From Gnetum montanum (lineage: Eukaryota > Streptophyta > Gnetopsida > Gnetales > Gnetaceae): a stretch of DNA of 64,000 bases. Shown here piece by piece: positions 34,317-47,479 of the stretch. The stretch's first letter is position 1; every line of letters begins with the position of its first letter. The stretch covers positions 430,543-494,542 of the forward strand of contig MNCI01025089.1 of the NCBI GenBank assembly GCA_015680685.1, read 5' to 3'. A program made the translations under genes and the position numbers. Under the pieces are notes generated by a model. It did not search any database, was not told where the DNA came from, and was given only the letters and a program-made list of their open reading frames with translations.

Positions 34317-35589
34317 CAAGATTTTTGTTTTCTGCGATCAATATTGGCATATCCACATTAACCTTTGTTAGTTACTCTTACTAGTGCTTAATGTACTCAT
34401 TTAGTTCTCTACCTTAAGTAGCCTTTTGTTTTCTTTATCCAGGTCCTAGGATTTTTTGTGTGTTATTTTGCATACATGGACAAGGTCCTTGTTTTCTTTA
34501 TGTAACATTACCTCCATAAATTATGCATTCCATGTGGATCTCTCCTTATTATAAACCTTTTATTGTTTTTTCTTAAGTTACTCAAAGGTCTCATCTCTAG
34601 CCAAACTAAGTTGGTGAAGAGTAGGATTGGACAAGGAAACTCTTAGTTGTGTAACTTCAACTATTGGCAACTAATTTAGTGAAGTAGATTCATTTGCATT
34701 TATGTTACAATGAGCATACCCCTTATCTCTATTAGGGGAGACTAGGTTGAAGTGATGTCTTTTGAGATGTCAAACACATTTAGAATCATTGGCCCAACAC
34801 TTAGTAGTCTCTCCAACACTTCTTCATACTAGGCTACATTCATATCCTTTTGGATCAAATTATTATAGATATTTGAATATTTAGCAGTGTATCAAAGTCT
34901 AGGATAGATGCTATTGGAACCTTTAATGCCTCTTTGAATTTGTATGTTAACATCTTTGCAACTATATCTCACTCTTTGTATGACATAATCTCTACTCTCA
35001 TTCATTTTCTTTCCTTTAGCATCATAGAGAAAGTTGCAATATTGTATAAACTTTTTGCTATTTTTTTGGTCAGCAAGGAGACTATAACTTCCCATCTAGC
35101 AAGATTATCTTAAACAATGGCCTAGCTTCTACCTATAGAGAAAAAATTAAACAAATAATTCAGCTACCATATTGCATAGTTTGAGTAACTTCTTTTACAT
35201 GGATCACTATAAGACAATAGTCCATGGATATACCACTAGGTATTTACTACTATTCCCTTAACTACTTTGACATTTCTTTTGTACTTGATGTGTCCTTTTC
35301 TTATAAAGGTAATGCTTCTTCTTAAAGTTGTAGAGGTAGCTTCTCCTTCATCATTTCCTACCATGATATTGTAGTGGCCTTTCTAAGAGTGTCATTAGAG
35401 TAGTGGGTAATCCTTCCCCTTATGTAAAGTTTTTTGATTAAGCACAAGAAAGAGAGTGTCTTCATGCACTTCTTATTTTCTTTAAAGCATTTCTCAATTT
35501 CAAGAAATATGTGTTGGGGTAGCTTGACTAGAAACTTTTCACTAAGTATAATGTAGGCCTTGGAAAAGAAGGATGTAACTTTACTTGCA

Positions 35590-36005
35590 CATACCATGGG
35601 ATTCAAGTGGTATGTCATTATCTTAATTCGAACTTACTGCACCTAGGTGAGTACATTGTAGTCCTAGTCCACTTCATAACATATCTAAGTATACTATTGC
35701 TTACTATTAGCATTATACTTTGTGTTCCTTACTCTCAGCATCAGACTATGTGGACACCTTTGTTTTCTCGTCCTTCATGTTGGAAAGTTTCAAGGCATTT
35801 GCAATAGTCTCCAAGCTAGGAGTAGCACAAGCTCTAATGAAGAAGAACGTAACTTTACTTTGGAATATTATGAGATTCAAGTGGTATGTTGTAATCTTGA
35901 AATAAACTTGCTTTGCTTGGGTGAGCATAATGTAAACCTTCAGATTCACTTTATGACATCTCTAGATTTACTCTCTCTTACTCTCAACATTAGACTATGT
36001 AAATA
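35590..36005. repeat. Tandem duplication (~275 bp) inside the second ORF X copy
   Basis: 35590-35752 and 35865-36005 are diverged copies: GTAACTTTACTT.., ATTCAAGTGGTATGT, GGTGAGTACATTGTAG / GGTGAGCATAATGTAA, CTTACTCTCAGCATCAGACTATGTGG / CTTACTCTCAACATTAGACTATGTAA. On the minus strand both encode a YHLN...SKVTxFF stretch. Confidence 0.65.
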
Positions 36006-36540
36006 TCTCTACTAGGTTGGCTACCACATTAGGAGATCCAAGGTCTCCAAAATGATACTCCATTGTATATGAGATTGTGATGTTCTTGATATTCACAGTG
36101 AAATCTCCTTGGTAATTATTCCATAAGAGATATGTTTCCTCAAGATACCCCTCTCCACTATAGAAAGTGATGGGCCAATGTAGTGATGATTTAAACCACT
36201 CTTGAACATTTTAAAAAGTAAGCTCCAGGAAGGATCCAAAGTTTAAATCCTACAAGATAGAGGTTTGAATCATCATTAATTCCAATTCTTTCTAGCTAAG
36301 ACTCCATTAATATGACCTCCACACTTGCCCTAGGTTTATGCACTTCATCTTGCCTAAACTTTTAAATCTTTGTAGTTGAAATCTATCAGATAGATTCCAT
36401 TTGGGCTCCTCTCTAAGGGACCTAGTTGCATGTGTGACCTTTGGTTTACCTTATGGACATGCTTTTTATTAACCATATATTTGTCTTAGATGCTTCTCCC
36501 TTCTTTGAGATGGGCCAGCCTTCTATGAACCTATTTCAGG

Positions 36541-38599
36541 TATCATTTGTAATGATATGGATGATCATTCGTTAGTGTTTAATTACTATATTTTGGGCAT
36601 TATTACCCTTGATCATCCTTAGGGTTTGGATTCTAATATTTTTCTAGAGACCATAATATAGTTATCTTATTACTAAATAATTAATATTTTAATCATTAAG
36701 TATCTTAATAGTTTAAATTGAGGTTCTTTAAGTATTTAAAATGTTAATTTCATGCCTCTACAATGTAGAGCTCAAGTTCTGAAGCTTACAAGTCTTTAAA
36801 TGGGACTAGACAAGTATCTCGTTCACAAGATATTATGCTTGGAATTTTTGAATTTTCTTTGTTTATTATCAATATTTTTTTTGGGTCCAACACTCTCATA
36901 AGATATGTGTAATCATGTTGAATATTGAATGTTGATCAAGTCAATGTGTGATACCTACACAACTATTACTATCATGATCCAACACTATACTAAATAAAAT
37001 CATTATATATATAATCATATACAGTAGTAAGATGAATATTGGAATAAAAAGGGATTGTAGAGGTTACAAAATGAGATGCCTTACCATGTTTGCAATATGT
37101 TTTTATGTCAATTATGATTAATATGATAATCATACCCATCTATCTAGGTTTTAGACCAAGTTCATAGCTCATTATTAATATCACATTATATCAGTCTAAA
37201 CTTATTACCAAGAGACTAACCATAACCATATGGAAACACCATCACTCAATATGAGAAAAAAAAAGTAATTATTTAATTAGTTAACTACTTAGAGTGCTAA
37301 GGTTAAGGGCTCTTGGCCATTATTTAAAGGGGTGACTTTAGGCATGGATAACATGTCTTTCAGTTACATGATGAATTTAGTATAAAGTGGAGGGGGGTGT
37401 GTGTTGGGGAGGGGGCGAGTGCAGTGGTGCTAAGCTATTGGAACCATAAAATAATTATAATATAGGTAAACTCTAAGATATAGAGTCCAATTAGAACTTT
37501 ATAAATTTGCATTAGCTACTAGAATCAAACTCATAATTTGGAGCTTTCAAATCAAGAGTTTTACCACTAGGTTAACATCTCGTTAAGATTCCTAGAGCTA
37601 GCCTACCTTCAAGCATGGGTAACATGCCTTTCAAGTGGTACATCATCACTCAAAGCTACAATTCTCATAACACTAAGTAAGGATTCCAAGAGGATTGATA
37701 GATAAGTAAAAGCCTAACCTCTTCAAGTGGTTAGACTAGGCTCGAACATAGGTCTTCAACTTCAAAAAGAAACATCTTACCATCACTCGAAATGATAGTT
37801 CCTTAATATTATTTTCTTATATGAATTAATTAATTAATTTTTTATTCTTGTTAAAGAACTAACTTTAGGCATGGCTAATATGTCTTTCTAGTGACATAGT
37901 AAGATGACCTCTTTATTAGAGAATATGATTCTATCAAAATTAAAACATGAGTAATGATATAACCACATGAAGTAATGAGAGATGTAGAGAAAGTTTAAAT
38001 AATTAACGAGTCCCCTTAATGTGACACTTTTTTTCAATTCCCTCTTTATCCTTCCCCCTTTCTTCAAGGCATAATGATCATTAGTTAATTTTAGTATTCA
38101 TGTGAGGAGAACCATATTTCTTTCATGATGAAGATCTCTTATTCATAGAGATTGGAGAGATAGATGACATGGTCTCACTACTTTACAAAATTATTATCCA
38201 ATACCTTGATAATATATGAAATAATCCAAATAACAAAGTTGGCCTTTTCACAAAAGTAGCAACCTTCAGTACAAAAAACACAAAACATAAAACATTAAGC
38301 ATAAAATATAAAACACAAGGCATAAAGTATGAAATGACTCTAAGAAAAAAGAAAATTTATAAGAAAAATTTCAAAAGAATGTTACAAAATGAAAAATAAA
38401 ATAAAATAAGTCTTCACAAGATATTAAATTAGATGGATATCTCCCCCCTAACTAAGTTGACAATTGGAGATATAAAATATGGAATGAGTTTTAGCATTGG
38501 TAGAGGTATCATTTCAGTGTGCAGCTACTTGAAAATTCTTGAATGATTTTACTTGTTATGTGTTTATTAATATTAGATCTTGTGGGAAATTAGGATGGT
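36541..38599. other. AT-rich non-coding DNA with a small dispersed motif
   Basis: No gene seen. A word close to TTTAGGCATGGATAACATGTC occurs near 37336, 37607 (diverged) and 37862. A purine-rich G-run lies near 37389-37420 (GGAGGGGGGTGTGTGTTGGGG). Confidence 0.4.
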
Positions 38600-40880
38600 A
38601 TATGTGCATGGTGTCATAGTGTTTGGAATTTTGTACATTAAGGAACATGGGGATTCTAGTAAAGAATCTTATTTCCTAGTTGAAATTCCACTCATCTTAT
38701 CATAGTTTTATGGTGTTATTTGATATAATAATTCTCTATTTTTCTCAGTATTAATCCTACTCTCTTATATTTATCTATCATGTTAATATTCATGAGTCAT
38801 TTCTTCTATGTTAGGCTAATGTCAAGGTTAAGTTTGCAAGTGATGTTAATTGTATAGAGCTTAGTTTGAATAAGAAGCTTTGGTGATTTTCATATACTAG
38901 TTCATATAGGAAGTAGCCAATAGAGAGTTTCTATGTGGAGTAATAAGACCATAAGGCATTGTTGACTTTTGTGCTTTAGTCTCTTCTATATTAGCTAATG
39001 GTTTTAGTAAGGATCCATGTAATCTTCCTATTCATTAATTTAGCTTGATAGTTTACTTGGAAATGATATGTAGTAAGTTTATGTTCCACCCCAATCATCT
39101 CATGAGATTTTTAAAGGTAGAATCTATTCAATGAGTTTTATTATCACAAATAATTACCCTAGGTGTACCAAACCTATTTACCACATATTTTTGGAAAACT
39201 CTAGTCACTATTGTATAATTTGTTATTACTATGGGTTATATCCATTTAGTACAATAGTCTATAGTAACAATGATGTAGGATTTTCCATTGGACATGGATG
39301 TGATGAGAGCCATAAAGTCAATTCTTCATAAGTCAAAGGGTTCTTATCATTAGATCTATTGTTGTGAACCCTCAATCCTAACAATCATTGCACCATCATG
39401 TTATCATTATTTATAGAATATGACGAAGAGATATACATCCCTTAAGATTATTGGCTAAAAATACTATACCATGAGGGTTTTTAGGGACATTCTTGTTCTT
39501 TTATAGTGGCTTCCATAAGTTCCTTTATGAGCATCTTGGAGAATTTTGGATTGATTATTTTGAAACACACCATCACACAAAGCTATCTATATATACTCTA
39601 TAGAGGTCACCCTCTATTTCCATGTATTGGTTGGCTTGGTGTAGAAACCATTCCTTCTTTTACTTGTCCCATTTAGTAGGAACTTTATGTGTGATCAAAT
39701 AGGTAAGAGAGTTTGCATACTATGGCTTAATTACATTATATGTTATCATTGTTTCCTTTGGAAATAGTAATTCATGAAGAAATTGATGAGAAAGTGGCTC
39801 TTCATTAGTCTTATCTTTCCATCATATGTGAGATAAATGATCAGCTCCTACACTCTTTATACCCTTTCTATTTATCATTGTGATGTTAAAATACTACAAA
39901 ATCACTAGCCATTGTATGATATGGGGCCTAATCATTGGTTTGCTCATAAAGAACCATTTCACACTATGATGTGTGTGCACAAAAACTATGTATTCAAGTA
40001 GATAGTGTCTAAATTTTTTTAAGGTATAGACCATAGCCATTAGCTCCTTCTCTACAGTGGTGTAGTTTAACTATGATCTTGTGATACTTTTTCTTATACA
40101 ATGAATATAATATAGATGTTTCTAATCATCTAATTGTATAAGCATTACTTTCAAGATAAAGTTGGATATGTCTATCATGATGTGAAATGGCTTGGATTAC
40201 TCTAAGACATATAGAATTAAAGTTTTTATAAGGTTATATTTTAAAAGTTTGAAAACTTGGTTGCATTCCTTGCTCCATTCAAATGATGCATCTTTCTTTG
40301 TTAGTTTTGATAGTAATTTTGAAATTTTTGAGAAATTCCCAATAAATATCCAATGGTAGATAGTGCATCTAAGAAATAGTCTAATATATTTTACTATTTT
40401 TTCTTTTAAGTAATTCCTTGGATCACTTTGATTTTTTTATGATCTACATCTATCCCTTTCTTTGATATTTGGTGCCCAATAATAATACCCTCTTAGACAA
40501 TTATATTGTTTCTCTACCACTTGATCTTTAAATTTGTTTCTACACATCACTTCAACACTTACTTCAAATGGTCTAATGCTTACTCAAAATCAAAATCATA
40601 GGTTGAAAAGTCATCCATAAAGACTTCTACATCATTCCTAATATATTACTGGAAGATGTTGAAAGTAAGGCATTGTGATGTTGTAAATGTATTACAAAGG
40701 TCAAAAGGCATCATCATGTATGTAAAAGTTCCTCAAGAACTTTTGAATGTCATTTTGGCATGATCTCTCTTTATTCTAGTGCAAATATTCCAAGAAACTC
40801 TAGAAAACATAATAATTTTTACAATAAGTCCAACAAGTAGAGTAATAAACATGAATTGATTGAAGTATTTACTTAATAAC
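38600..40880 (-). pseudogene. Gypsy pol remnant: reverse transcriptase, RNase H, integrase
   Basis: Minus-strand order is RT then integrase. RT near 40790-40560: RIKRDHAKMTF, GTFTYMMMPFDLCNT, and the catalytic block EVFMDDFSTYDFDFE (FMDD, codons around 40605-40622). Integrase near 39330-39220: GIDFMALITSMSN, GKSYIIVTIDYCTKW, matching the first Asp block (W-G-I-D-F-M...DY-x-x-KW) of gypsy integrase. The middle (40300-39500) is too broken for clear RNase H motifs. Stops and frameshifts are many. No LTR could be assigned to it. Confidence 0.75.
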
Positions 40881-40929
40881 TAAAACTGTGTTAGCAAGGA
40901 TGAGCTTTTTTCTTTCCATTTCTCAATCT

Positions 40930-43900
40930 TATTTTTAATTCATTCAACCACATAATTTCACAAAATAGTAAGATTAGGGTCAAAAGAAAAAGGTGTTTCT
41001 AAAATTTTGAAGTTAAATCCTTTTCTTAAAATTTTCCAAGGCTTGTGAGTAATATACTTATCCATATTTCCATTACAATAAATAGTAGATTTTTGCCATT
41101 AATATAAGAGCTAGATAATATGAAAGAATCCACCACTCTAGTTAAAAGAGTATTGATATATTGTAGAGAATTTTTGATCATAAAAAATAATAATCTTCAA
41201 AGTTCCTGTTAAACAATTTCATTCCTTGATCATTAATTGAAAACACCTTAATGCAATTTCTTTGTATATCATAATGTAGATTACGTGAAGGAAAGTTTAC
41301 AACACTAATAAAAAGATAGAAAGCTAGAGAATAACCTTAATGAATTGACCATTCAAGAAAAAAGAAGGAACTTAATTCAAAATTAGTATAAACTTTAGCA
41401 TTAGTATGAATGAGCAAGGTATGAATAAGATGAATAAAATAATCATAAATTCCTAGTTCATAGAGACAAGAAATAATGAAATTTCATTTAATCTTATTAT
41501 ACACTTTGGTGTAATCTGATAAAAGTAATACTTTGGTTAGTATTAGAAGCCTAATACATTCCCTTCTAAGTTGCAATAACATTATTTAAGATATATTTAC
41601 CTTTAACAAAACTAGTTTACTTAGGTCTAGTAATGTTTTTAATAATCTTCTAAATTTATTAGGCTATTCATTTAGCTAAAATTTTATAAGTATTGTTAAG
41701 AAAAGTAACAGACCTTGAATTACCAATATGTTAAGGATCCCCATTATTAGAAAAAAGATGAATCATACCTTTATTAATATTTTTACTAAGAGAAACCTTT
41801 TTAATGGCTTCTTATAAAACATGAAAGAGATCATCTTCAATGATGTCTTAATGTTTCTTAAAAACTTTAATAGGGAAAGCATACAAAATTGGAGCTTTAC
41901 CATATACTAAACTAAAGGTCCTTGCTTTGATTTCTTCTACTATAATTTCTACTTCAAGAATACTTTTATGTGCTTCTATTAAAAGATTATGAATATGTGT
42001 ACTAGAGGCTTAGAACGATTCCTTTCTTAAACCTTCAAAAGAAAAATGATTTGCTAAAAGAATTGTTAATACTCTCAAGATCTTTAATGATGGTATTATT
42101 TATATAAAGTGATTCTAGTTTAGGTATGTGACCTTTTCCTTTTAGAAATTTAAAGAATTTCTTACAAGATTCATCTTTAATTTTTAATCAATCCATACAA
42201 CTTTTAGTGAGAGTACTTTTAGCTTCAAAAATATCCTAATAGTGTTTATCATAACAAGCTTTAGCTAAGGATTTTTGAGTTTCAAAATCAAAGGGATTCT
42301 TATCTAAAAGAATTTACATTTCCTTTGAAGATTTTGCAAGATCTTCTTCAACATCACACTTATTCTTAGAAAATGAGTTTGTAATACTTCCAACATAATT
42401 TATAACTCTACAAGTAATTTTCTACTACTAGTTAATCCAATAAATATTATCAATAAGAGTTTTCTTTTTACTTTAGATAAAGAATTCAACATATTTTTCC
42501 TAGTAGGTCATATGAATATAGTAGAATTCATTTGAAAAAGCTCATGTTTGTAAAAGGATGAAGAATAAAATCTAGAGATAAAAGTGCTAATAGGAAAATG
42601 ATATGACAAAGTAGCATTTATATGTAGTTATACTTTCGTTATAGGTTTCTAAAAGAAAATATTAGAAATGCAAAATCTATCAAGTCAATAATAACTTTTA
42701 TCATTTCGTTGTTGATAATTACACAAAGTATAATGCTTCTCATTCTAATGAGATGGGAATAAAAAACTAACATTAGAAAAATAATGTTTTTCTTTGAAAT
42801 TACACCAATGTTCTTTTTCTTGAGAAGACATTAAAAGAAAGCCCACCAAGTTTATCTAAACGATTTTCAACCATATCAAAATCACCTTCAATAATCCAAT
42901 GAAATTTAGGTAGAGATAGAAGATATTTCTAAACCTTTGAATAATCTTTCAAATTTTTAGGAGCATAAATAATATAAATTCCAAAGTTACCATTTTTACT
43001 ATAAAAAATAATCCAAATAACTCTTCCCAGTTTATCAAAACTAGAATTCAAATTTGTTCTAATTCAATTTTTATTAATAAGAATAGTAATACTTCACCTA
43101 TTAATTTCATTAGTACTAAAAAGATAATGCAATTTTTAAAAATTCATTTACCAAAAAAACTAATATCATGACTTGAAATCATAATTTCCTGTATTAAAGG
43201 AAAATCTAGAGAGAAATGTTAATTTGAAAGATACTCCTTCATAATCATAACTCTCAAGATCTATAAAAGAAACTCCAAACATTCCATGATAAAACTACTA
43301 TTGAGATGTGGGGGAGGAGGTCCTAATCCTTGATTTCTTAAGCTTAACATTTGTCTCTTAATTCATGTCACTAATAAGTGAAAAATCATTATTAAATAAA
43401 ATAATATTTATAATAGTAGTATAAGTAGAAAGAGAATGAAATAACATTGAGGTTTTTTAATTGAAATTAGTATCTATAGGATTCTTCTATTTATGTTACA
43501 CTAAGTGAAATCCATCTGCATCAATATTTTCATTGTTAGTCCTTGATAAAAATTTAATTTTCTCTAAGAAGGAATCATATTTAGATATCAAGAGTTTATT
43601 GGCACTTTTATAATTAAAAAGATTAGTAAAAGGTTGAGAATATGTTAAAGAAGATTTCATTTGTGTCTATTGAAAACTACCATTATTTGTGTTTTCTAAA
43701 ATTTTTTATTTATTTTCCCTATGAATATGTTTTTTTATTAAGAAAAGGATAGATTCCAATAACATGGCCCTTATGATGAAAATAGTTGCAATATCCTTGC
43801 AAATAATAATGTATAATTTTTTGGGGAAAATACTAATTAATGACCTTGGGCTTTAATTTTTCCTTCTTTTACCATAAATCAATCTATACAAAATAATGTC

Positions 43901-44600
43901 TATACTACATACCATCTAGTAAAGTTTTTTACTTTGTCAAATTATGCCAATGTTATAGACGATTTTGTTTTCAAAATTTTGAAAAATAAGAAGGATATTT
44001 TCTAATTCATTCCAACAAAGAATTTTAAAGTAATTAGAAGAATAGGAATCAAAATACACTTTCCATTTTTGAGTAATAAAATTATTATGTTAATCCATAA
44101 AAACAATAATATCTAATGATTTCTTAACCATTTAAGAATTAGCCAGCTCAACAAGAGAAAAAGATTTGAAACAATAGTGGGCATGTAATATATTAATTTC
44201 ATAGCATTGGAGGATAGCTAAACCATTGAAGTAAAACTCTTATTCAAGCAAATAAATACAATAATCTAAAAATATTATGTATTGTGAAGTGATATGTTTT
44301 GATAGGAATTCATATAAATTATTAGGTAAATCAAAATTAAAAACTTTAGAACTCTTCATAGTCTCTACAATTTGAGAGACATTAGTATTTTTCATCTTCA
44401 AATCATTCCTTGTCAAAAGAATTCTTGTTACAAAAAATCTATAAAAAATCCTTCATATTAATCAAATAGTAAGAGAATTTTCCCTATGTTTAAAAATAAA
44501 AAAAAAAATCATCCAAAATCCTTTACATTAAAAATAGATAAGAAAATTACATTGAGCCAAGGATGTATTCTTGCATGAAAAGCACAAAAAAGCCTCATCC
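40930..44600 (-). mobile_element. L1-like LINE, nearly full length, decayed
   Basis: Minus strand. ORF1-like region 44400-43700 has long open pieces (for example VSQIVETMKSSKVFNFDLP) and ends in a degenerate zinc knuckle YCNYFHHKGHVIGIYPF (about 43800-43750). Endonuclease at about 42990-42860: GIYIIYAPKN, then WIIEGDFDMVENRLDKLGG, where GDFDMV is the conserved EN block. RT at about 41740-41280: SRSVTFLNNTYKILAK, FVKGKYILNNVIAT, ELGIYDYFIHLIHTL and HQGYSLAFYLFI, matching the usual LLN-YKI, F-x-x-GR-x-I, and RQGxPLSPxLF blocks. The YADD block is not clear. It is bounded at about 40.9 kb by the gypsy RT. Confidence 0.75.
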
Positions 44601-45176
44601 TTGAATTGTAGAAGTGCCAAAATTTCATGATCACCCCTTCAACATCAACCTCAACTTCAAATTATATCTCATAGACTTAATTCCTTTGATAATGTTCCAT
44701 TGTGGTTTAGAAGTTAACTGTGAATGTGTTAAAAGGATTTGTTGTAGCAACTCTGTTACATTGTTTTGTGGGTTCTTTTGAAAGGGAAACAAAACAAAGC
44801 TTCTCTAAAGTCTCAATTCCTTTTGCATTTAATGTAGTTGTTTTCATTTTGGATGTTCTTTTTCTTTTTAATTTATCATAGATGTTTCAATTTGTAATGC
44901 TCCCTTCCTCCCCCCACTTAGATTATGCTTTTGTCAATGCAAATACAACACCTAGTAAGGTATAATCTACATTCTTTAAAAAATATTACAATGCAGGAAC
45001 CAGAAGGTTATGAAAGTGAACATTTTACAGAATGCATAAGGAAAAAAGGTAAAATACCAAAAAATTTATTAAAATAAACCATAAAATTGTAATCTTGCAT
45101 GTGCATGACATATGTGGGGAATCTAATGTATGACTTCGCTTCACCATGCCATCATTCATATAGTAGAACAAGGAGA
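44601..45176. other. AT-rich spacer
   Basis: Between the LINE 5' end and the copia LTR end. No feature recognised. Confidence 0.5.
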
Positions 45177-45619
45177 TGTTATTCCCAATCTCTCACATAA
45201 AATATTAATAAATTTTTGATAAAATGAAGAATATTTGCAAGAATTGGAATTACACAAGGTTACCCTAGGAGAAATATTTAAGGTAAAAAACACAAGTAGA
45301 AAATTGGTTCTTGCACCATTAGCAGTGGCACAGCTTCAAAAGATTGAAGCACAAAGAGAAGAATAGAATGGAGGATTACATCTCATTCATTACAAATGAT
45401 GATTTAAGGATGTTTATTTTAGATCCTTTTATATTGTTTTCAAGTTCTAAAAATAAATAATAGACCAAAGGATATGTAAAAATATTTGTGGTACAAGAAT
45501 GGAATCAAAGAAAAGGAAATATAAATTAGATGAAAAAAATAGTGTAATGGCGGGTAATGATGCTAAGGAATGTTGGTGGTGGAGAAAAACAAGGGAGATT
45601 TACCTTCATCCACCTTACA
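45177..45619 (-). mobile_element. Copia element 1, 3' LTR (443 bp)
   Basis: On the minus strand it starts TGTAAGGTGG directly after the purine tract AAGAGGGAGAAT and ends GGAATAACA. Its last part (45177-45400) matches 56024-56235: TTCATTTTAT, GAAGCACAAAGA, and GGAGGAT in reverse. A TATA-like ATATAAAAGG lies inside (plus near 45431). This is the 3' LTR of the element whose gag-pol is at 52308-56000. Confidence 0.7.
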
Positions 45620-45864
45620 ATTCTCCCTCTTGAAGGTAAAGTTACTTTGAAGAATAGTATAGACCAGTTTAGGAAATCAAGCTTGAAGAAGACCAAATGT
45701 AGATTAATACCAGAGAAACATTTTAATAGTTATCAACTTGGTGAGTATATTTACAAGATTTTCTTTAATAGGTATCTTATTCAAAAAAATTTCTTTGTAA
45801 TTTAATTTTCTTTCGTATGTAGTAATATTGTATTTAAATGTGCATTATTTAGGCATGAAAAGTT
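45620..45864 (-). pseudogene. Copia element 1, end of RNase H
   Basis: Minus-strand reading gives KIPIKENLVNILTKLITI near 45760-45700, then TFKRENCKVDEG into the LTR. This is the usual IPTKENPADxLTK terminus of copia pol. It is the continuation of pol at 52308, separated by the 6.4-kb nested element. Confidence 0.7.
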
Positions 45865-45869
45865 AGGTT
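45865..45869. repeat. Candidate target duplication AGGTT (left)
   Basis: AGGTT occurs here and at 52308-52312, exactly flanking the nested copia element if its LTR ends at 45870. Confidence 0.6.
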
Positions 45870-46954
45870 CGTGGATCGAGAACTTAGAAGAGGGATTGAA
45901 TAAGTTCTCTACTAAAAATTGCTACAACCACCAAAGTCAAGCATAAATTTTACATGGTTCCCCAACTTGGGTACATCCACACTCAAAGGGTAGAATCCTT
46001 AGACACCGTTGGACTTTGTTACATTAAAAATGTGGGTTAGAAGGCACAATAATCTTTACAAGATCTAAGCTCTACTCTGGAGTGTTTTGTCTTTATGAAA
46101 CAACTTAATCCTACAAGGTCCCAACAAGCTTAGAATGTGGCTTCAAGGATCTCTCAACCTTTACAAATGTGAGCTTTGCACTGGAGTATTTTCTCATAGC
46201 AAAAACACTCAACCCCATAAGGTTCCATCAAGCTTAATGAAGGTGCCTTCTCACAAGAAGCACATCAACCCCATAGGGCTGTAAAGAAAGAAGAAAAAGA
46301 TCAAGGAGAAAGTATAACTAAATTTATAGATTCCATGCAATGAGGCTTAATACAACCAATACAAAATATGAAAATGATAGAGTAATGAAGGATAATCACA
46401 AGATCTCTTTAAGTAGCCTTGGAAAGATTTCACACTGAATAATACTTGCATAATTCCCAAGAAATTTACTTTATCTTATAATTTTGGAGTTTTCAAAAAC
46501 TCCTCAAAATTCATGCAATGGCTCATAAATGACTAGTATAGACATCTACTTTGATGATAAGATGTCCATTTATAACTAGCTTCAATGCAAGAGAGACATC
46601 TATCTTAAAGTGTAATTGTCTACTTGTAGACATCTATCTTCCAAGATAGACATCTATTATTTTCCATAGATGTCTACTCATCTTCCATACTTTGGAATTT
46701 GAAGAATTCCCTTGTTTATTTGACATATTGGTAGTCTTTGGAATATCTTCATTTGGTTGATAGACTTGGTTTTCATCCATGCTCTCATCTTGTGCACTTA
46801 GTCTTCATTTTAACATCTCTTGATCTTGAAGTCTTGGATCTCCATATGAATTCCTTGCTCATTCTATTCATTCATGATCTTTCAAAACTATCATTACACA
46901 TACATTCCACATTCTCCATTTTCTCAAAGATTTTGACATACCAAAAGGTCAACA
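45870..46954 (-). mobile_element. Copia element 2, 3' LTR
   Basis: Matches 51224-52307 throughout: CAACTTGGGTACAT, CACACTC, GGTAGAATCCTT, CAAGATCTAAGC / CAAGATTTGAGC, ACATACCAAAAGGTCAACA. Minus-strand start is TGTTGACC. Confidence 0.85.
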
Positions 46955-47479
46955 ATGTTCTCCTTTTTGGTGATGTTCAAAACTTAAGAAAATGGATTAG
47001 TGCATTTCATGACATATAAATTATATGTTAAATAATAAAAGCATTTCAAATGTATGAATTCCAATGGTAATAAACGGTATCATTGAAATAAGGATATAAG
47101 TAAATAGGTTCAAATCACATGAGTTCATAAGATGGAAAAACTAATAACAGTAAGAGGTCTTCATAAACTATCTAAATGTAAAACCTATCTTCATAAAATA
47201 TCATGCTACAGAAAACATAGTTATCCATATATATAAAAATGATTTCCATAAGAGATCAAAAACACTATAGACTATCATAAGCTATCTATAATCACAAACT
47301 ACCCAAAAGGTTCATAACCTAATCATGAACTATCTAATATACTAACACAAAATGTACATAAGGCTATAAAGCTATCCATACAAATATCCGAAATCCAAAA
47401 CTCTTCCTCTTTTTGAACATAATCCAAAAGGAGGGATCAAAAGAGCCTATCCATTGATCTTGGTGACATCATTAGAATT

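Larger units (their letters stand above)
33540..36540 (-). pseudogene. Second copy of ORF X (minus strand, contains an N gap)
   Basis: Matches ORF X of the 23-29 kb element from end to end. N-terminal part: LNFGSFLELTF, SGEGYLEETYLLWNNY, IKNITISYTME. Domain core: YHLNPMVCASKVTSF, FLVKLPQHIFLEIEKC, LSFLCLIKKLY. Coiled-coil part: VTQLRVSLSNPTLHQLSL, against EVAQLRTQLANPALLNHEL in the first copy. C-terminal part beyond the gap: VFDIKHK, then ITWFVNPHEMF, against VFHIERK, APWFINLKELF. It has many stops and a ~275-bp internal duplication. No LTR is attached on its downstream side, where LINE sequence begins. Confidence 0.65.

Noticed and set aside
33836-34384. Open frames of 149-182 codons across 33836-34384
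   Set aside because: They consist almost wholly of unknown residues from the N gap.
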